Shown in pieces: positions 60,710-64,000 of a stretch of DNA of 64,000 nt. Each line of letters begins with the position of its first letter. Positions within the stretch are counted from its first letter, which is position 1. This stretch comes from Actinomadura coerulea. GTDB taxonomy: Bacteria > Actinomycetota > Actinomycetes > Streptosporangiales > Streptosporangiaceae. The stretch spans positions 248,001-312,000 of the forward strand of contig NZ_JACHMQ010000001.1 of assembly GCF_014208105.1 (NCBI RefSeq). The letters are read 5' to 3'. Made by a program: the position numbers and the translations under genes. The notes under the pieces were generated by a model that worked only from the letters and a program-made list of their open reading frames with translations, made no database searches and was not told where the DNA came from.

Positions 60710-61118
60710 CGCTTTAGGGCGCCCCGCGCTATTCGATTATCCCTGCCGGCGTGCCCGTGCACGAATCGGCGGAATGAGTTTTGACTCACAATGTGACCTG
60801 CGCTTCCTGCCATTGTCGGCCGCCGGGGCCGATGACGTGCGGCGACGATGCGCGCTCCGGGCGGCGCCTCGGCCGCGCGCAGCGTCCGGGCCGCTCCGGG
60901 CGCGGCGGACATAAACGCGGCCGTCTCTTTTCACGACGACGGAAAAGCGTTATCCCTGTGGGGCCGGTGTGAAGGCGGGGATCCGGTGGCGTCCTCATTC
61001 GGTCGGTTTTTCCGGTGAACCGGCGATCCGCCGGGCCCGTCGCGGCCGCGCGCCGGTAGATTCGGGGACGCTCGCGCGAGGCGACGGATCCCGCGCGGCG
61101 GGGACGGACGGGGACGCG
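60710..61118. promoter_or_regulatory. 409-bp region before cinA
   Basis: I see no gene here. It holds TCACA-A-TGTGA (60786-60796), a perfect palindrome overlapping a TTGACT; TTATCCCTG twice (60737-60745 and 60950-60958); and TAGATT (61057-61062), the best -10 for cinA, 57 nt before its ATG. None is proven. Confidence 0.4.
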
Positions 61119-62414
61119 ATGCGGGTCGAACTGCTCACCGTGGGGGACGAACTGCTCCTCGGCGACACGATCAACGGGAACGCGGCGTGGCTCGGCCGCC
61201 GGCTCGCCGAACACGGCGTCGAGGTCACCCGCAGCGTGGTCGTCGGCGACGAGCTCGACGTGATCGTGGCGGCGGTGGCGTCCGCGCTGGACCGGGCCGA
61301 CGCGGTCATCACCACCGGCGGGCTCGGCCCCACCTACGACGACGTGACGCGCGACGCCCTCGCCAAGGCGGCGGGCGTCGCCCTGGTCCGCGATCCGGCG
61401 CTGGAGCGGCGGCTGCGCGAGCGGGTCGCGCGGGCCGGCCGCGAGCCGCAGCCGATGGCGCTGCGCATGGCGGACGTCCCCGAGGGCGCGCGGCTGCTTC
61501 CCAACTCCGCCGGATCGGCGCCCGGCCTGCGCGTCGAGCTGCCCGGCGGGGTCGCCTACGCGCTGCCGGGCGTCCCGTTCGAGATGCGCACGATCATGGA
61601 CGAGATCGTGCTGCCGGAGCTCGCGGAGACGGCCGGGCTGCCCTCCGTCGCGCGCCGCACGCTGCGCACCGCCCGGCTGTGGGAGTCGGTCGTCGCGACC
61701 CGCCTCGCCGAGGTGGAGGCGATGGACGGGGTGAAGCTCGCCTACCTGCCCGACCCCGCCGAGGTGAAGATCCGGATCACCGTGGCCGGCCGGGACGCCG
61801 CCGGACGCCTGGCGGGCGTGGAGTCGCGCGTCCGGGAGCTGCTCGGCCCGTCGGTCTACGGGGTCGAGGACGAGTCGCTCGGCCTGGTCGTGCACCGGCT
61901 GCTGCTGGCCCGGGGCGAGACCGTCGCCACGGCCGAGTCGCTGACCGGCGGCCTCGTCGGCGCCGAGCTCACCGCGACGCCGGGGTCGTCCGGCACCTAT
62001 GCGGGGGGCATGGTCGCCTACGCCACCGATCTGAAGCGGAGCCTGCTCGGCGTGCCGGGCGACCTGCTCGCCGAGCACGGGGCCGTCCACCCGGACGTGG
62101 CCGGCGGGATGGCCGCGGGCGTCCGGGACGCGGTCGGGGCGACCTACGGGCTCGCGGTGACCGGCGTCGCCGGTCCCGACCCGCAGGACGGCCGTCCCGT
62201 CGGAACGGTCTATATCGGCTTGGCCGGACCTGGAGACTCGCTCACGGTGGTCGGCCCGAAACTCCCGGTGCCGGGGACGGGGCCGGAGATCCGCGCGGTG
62301 GTCCGGCGGATGACCGTCGTGCACGCGCTTGAGCTGCTGAGACGCCGATTGCTGGGACTTGACGTCGCCGACGGGAGCGGGGAGGCTCGGGCAGATCGGG
62401 AAGATCGGGGCTGA
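61119..62414 (+). CDS. cinA: CinA-like competence/damage-inducible protein
   Basis: A 431-aa protein with an N-terminal MoCF-like domain (MRVELLTVGDELLLGDTING; TTGGLGPTYDDVTRDAL) and a C-terminal nicotinamide-nucleotide amidase domain (ATAESLTGGLVGAELTATPG; GLAVTGVAGPDPQDGRPVGT). CinA homologues recycle pyridine nucleotides as ADP-ribose pyrophosphatase/NMN deamidase. ATG 61119 follows GGGGACGCG. Normal length. clgR follows, as in other actinobacteria. Confidence 0.95.
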   Translation: MRVELLTVGDELLLGDTINGNAAWLGRRLAEHGVEVTRSVVVGDELDVIVAAVASALDRADAVITTGGLGPTYDDVTRDALAKAAGVALVRDPALERRLRERVARAGREPQPMALRMADVPEGARLLPNSAGSAPGLRVELPGGVAYALPGVPFEMRTIMDEIVLPELAETAGLPSVARRTLRTARLWESVVATRLAEVEAMDGVKLAYLPDPAEVKIRITVAGRDAAGRLAGVESRVRELLGPSVYGVEDESLGLVVHRLLLARGETVATAESLTGGLVGAELTATPGSSGTYAGGMVAYATDLKRSLLGVPGDLLAEHGAVHPDVAGGMAAGVRDAVGATYGLAVTGVAGPDPQDGRPVGTVYIGLAGPGDSLTVVGPKLPVPGTGPEIRAVVRRMTVVHALELLRRRLLGLDVADGSGEARADREDRG

Positions 62415-62425
62415 TTACAGCGTTA

Positions 62426-62439
62426 CGTTGCGAGCGAAC
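62426..62439. promoter_or_regulatory. Possible ClgR box before clgR
   Basis: CGT-TGCGA-GCGAAC matches the complement of the published GTTCGC-N5-GCG ClgR box with one mismatch. It is 87 nt before the ATG and could mediate autoregulation. TACGGT at 62479-62484 is a candidate -10. Confidence 0.35.
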
Positions 62440-62525
62440 ACGAAATCAACGGTCTGCCACGGCCACCGCCAAGGCGGGTACGGTGGAACCGGCAGATGGT
62501 CCGAACTGAGGGAGGGAGCGAGACG

Positions 62526-62879
62526 ATGGTCCTGCTTCGCCAGCTGCTCGGTGACGTACTGCGGCAGCTGCGGCTGCGCCAGGGACGCACCCTCCGTGAG
62601 GTGTCCGCGGCAGCGCGGGTGTCACTCGGCTACCTCTCCGAGGTCGAGCGGGGTCAGAAAGAGGCCTCTTCGGAGTTGCTGTCCTCTATCTGCAAAGCCC
62701 TGGGCGTTCCGCTGTCGCACGTGCTGAGGGAAGTCGCGGATCAGCTCGCCCTCGCCGAGCTGCAGCACGAGCCCGTCATGGCGGGCGCGCCGGAGCACGA
62801 GCGCATCTCCGCCGAGAGCATTCCGGAGACCCCGGAGGAGATCACCGGCGAGCTTCGCGCCGACATGGTCGCCGCCTGA
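62526..62879 (+). CDS. clgR: ClgR/PopR-type HTH activator of protease genes
   Basis: A 117-aa XRE-family regulator. The HTH covers about residues 15-70 ([20 protein letters not shown], then [20 protein letters not shown]). ClgR activates clp protease and repair genes in actinobacteria and is itself degraded by ClpP; two C-terminal alanines serve as the degron in Streptomyces. This protein ends in MVAA, so that signal appears conserved. ATG 62526 follows GAGGGAG. Position next to cinA and pgsA supports the name. Confidence 0.85.
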   Translation: MVLLRQLLGDVLRQLRLRQGRTLREVSAAARVSLGYLSEVERGQKEASSELLSSICKALGVPLSHVLREVADQLALAELQHEPVMAGAPEHERISAESIPETPEEITGELRADMVAA

Positions 62880-62971
62880 CCGTTTCCGGCGAGTTCATGC
62901 CCCGACCCGGGGCCGCGGGTGTGCGCGGCCTCACGGCATGGACTCGGCATTTCCGGGGACCTTCCTGTGTT

Positions 62972-62990
62972 GTAACGGATAACCGTAACG
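62972..62990. promoter_or_regulatory. Repeat upstream of dps
   Basis: GTAACG occurs at 62972-62977 and 62985-62990, 13 bp apart, and ACGG-ATAA-CCGT forms a short inverted repeat (62975-62986). It lies 20 nt before the dps ATG, a plausible operator. Confidence 0.35.
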
Positions 62991-63009
62991 ATGCGGAAGG
63001 AGCCCGTTC

Positions 63010-63477
63010 ATGGCGTCGGTCAAGAGCCCGCTCAACGATGCGGCACTGAAGGCCGCCGGGGACGCTTTGCAGGGCGCTCTCATCGACCTGATCGATCTCG
63101 CGCTGGTCGCCAAGCAGGCGCACTGGAATCTCACCGGACGCAACTTCAAGGTCGTCCACGAGCACCTCGACGAGATCGTCGCGCTGGCCCGCAGCGGCCA
63201 GGACGACGTGGCCGAGCGCGCCGTGGCGATCGGGGCGAACCCCGACGGCCGTGTCCGCACGGTCGCCGACCGCACGACGATCCCGCAGCTGGAGGCCGGC
63301 TACCTCGCCGACGACAAGGTCGTCGCCGCGATCACCGACATCCTCGCGCAGATCATCGCGCGGTTCCGGGAGCGCATCGAGGCCACCGACGAGCCGGACC
63401 AGGTGACGCAGGACCTGCTCATCGGCATCACCGCCGAGCTCGAGAAGCAGCACTGGATGTTCCAGGCGCAGACCTGA
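63010..63477 (+). CDS. dps: Dps-family ferritin-like DNA-protection protein
   Basis: A 155-aa mini-ferritin that stores iron and shields DNA under oxidative stress. The ferroxidase residues lie in KQAHWNLTGRNFKVVHEHLD (His, then Asp/Glu) as in Dps proteins. Length is normal and the C-terminus lacks a long DNA-binding tail. ATG 63010 has AAGGAG 7 nt upstream. An intrinsic terminator follows. Confidence 0.95.
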   Translation: MASVKSPLNDAALKAAGDALQGALIDLIDLALVAKQAHWNLTGRNFKVVHEHLDEIVALARSGQDDVAERAVAIGANPDGRVRTVADRTTIPQLEAGYLADDKVVAAITDILAQIIARFRERIEATDEPDQVTQDLLIGITAELEKQHWMFQAQT

Positions 63478-63496
63478 GCGACCCGCTCCGGCGAAG

Positions 63497-63541
63497 ACCC
63501 CGGCCCGCCCTCGGCGAGGACCCGGGGTTTTCCGCGTTCCG
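63497..63541 (+). terminator. Intrinsic terminator after dps
   Basis: ACCCCGG (63497-63503) pairs with CCGGGGT (63532-63538), and TTTT follows. The loop is long and GC-rich. Confidence 0.65.
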
Positions 63542-63576
63542 CCCCGTTCCGGTCCGCTTTCCGCCGATCATGAGGC

Positions 63577-64000
63577 ATGCGCGCACTCTCCCGAACCCTG
63601 CCGGCCGCCGCCGCTCTGCTCGCACTGGCCGCCTGCGGCTCCGAAGGCGGCGGCGCGGGCCGTCCCTGCACGTTGATCGGGTCCGAGCCCGGCCTGAACC
63701 TGGTCGTTCCCGACGGCTCCCGCGTCGCCGCCGCCTCCCTTCGGGTGTGCTGGGGCGGGACGTGCCAGGAGCCCCGGATCGAGCTGACCCCGACCTCGAA
63801 GGCCGTCTCGACCGGCTGCGACGGCGACGGTCCCGACGCCGTCTGCGGTGCCTCGGCGTCCCCTGACGGGGGCAAGTCGGGCTTCGCGCGGCTCGACGGC
63901 CTCCCGAAGGCGCCCGTCCAGGTCACGCTCAAGCTCCGGGACGCGGAGGGGCGGACCTACTTCACCCACCGTCTCGACGTCACACCGAAGGCCACGTTCC
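63577..64000 (+). CDS. Secreted lipoprotein, 3' end beyond window
   Basis: The frame from ATG 63577 stays open to the window edge (141 complete codons). The signal MRALSRTLPAAAALLALAAC has the lipobox LAAC with Cys20. The visible mature part contains Cys residues spaced for disulfides (RPCTLIG, VCWGGTCQEP, STGCDGDG, AVCGAS) and beta-rich segments (APVQVTLKLRDAEGRTYFTH). It does not match a family I know. No clear Shine-Dalgarno is present. Confidence 0.7.
   Translation, partial: MRALSRTLPAAAALLALAACGSEGGGAGRPCTLIGSEPGLNLVVPDGSRVAAASLRVCWGGTCQEPRIELTPTSKAVSTGCDGDGPDAVCGASASPDGGKSGFARLDGLPKAPVQVTLKLRDAEGRTYFTHRLDVTPKATF

Overview
The window is chromosomal DNA of a very G+C-rich actinomycete. 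Many genes start with GTG, codons are dominated by G/C in the third position, Shine-Dalgarno sites are of the GGAGG type, and the core gene order (rimP-nusA-ylxR-infB-rbfA-truB-ribF-rpsO-pnp, dapA-RNase J-ftsK, pgsA-cinA-clgR) is the one seen in Streptomyces and its relatives. A Thermomonosporaceae/Streptosporangiales host such as Actinomadura is my best guess (inference from gene families; no search was possible). I see no tRNA, rRNA, insertion sequence, prophage or CRISPR array.

Layout. 1-5140: a membrane protein cut by the left edge, a Pth2-type peptidyl-tRNA hydrolase, a secreted M14 carboxypeptidase, a small membrane protein and a Trp-rich small protein. 5141-11190: a xylose-type sugar ABC system (lipoprotein, ATPase, permease) closed by two hairpins, then a second ATPase coupled to a ROK-family regulator. 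11168-18722: mixed genes (flavin reductase, LPG-synthase-like flippase, secreted beta-propeller protein, HAD hydrolase, methyltransferase, Tat-exported ferritin-like protein). 18942-34004: the translation/RNA core (rimP, nusA, ylxR, infB, ylxP, rbfA, nrnA-like, truB, ribF, rpsO, pnp, M16 protease) with a hemolysin-III-type membrane protein inserted. 34096-35493: an azoreductase behind two palindromic operators, then dapB.

35493-50693 is about 15 kb of accessory genes separating dapB from dapA: transglutaminase-like protein, SnoaL-tailed ECF sigma factor, FtsH-like protease, orphan modA, ung, menA, MFS exporter, GNAT, CGNR regulator, VOC protein, a MocR regulator divergent from an EamA transporter, and a GH18-like anchored protein. 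50849-63477 returns to core genes: dapA, RNase J, ftsK, a RodZ-like protein, rimO, pgsA, cinA, clgR and dps, interrupted between pgsA and cinA by a MOSC protein and a DUF1990 protein. A lipoprotein runs off the right edge.

How the genes work together: the rimP-to-pnp block covers transcription termination/antitermination, initiation, ribosome maturation, tRNA modification, flavin synthesis and RNA decay. dapA and dapB make lysine/diaminopimelate precursors. RNase J and PNPase share RNA turnover. FtsK, the RodZ-like protein, PgsA and ClgR serve the cell envelope, division and proteolysis. The most interesting non-coding signals are a multi-hairpin leader before rpsO, a 50-bp perfect palindrome after the RNase J gene, a MocR/EamA pair whose start codons overlap, and paired palindromic operators before the azoreductase gene.
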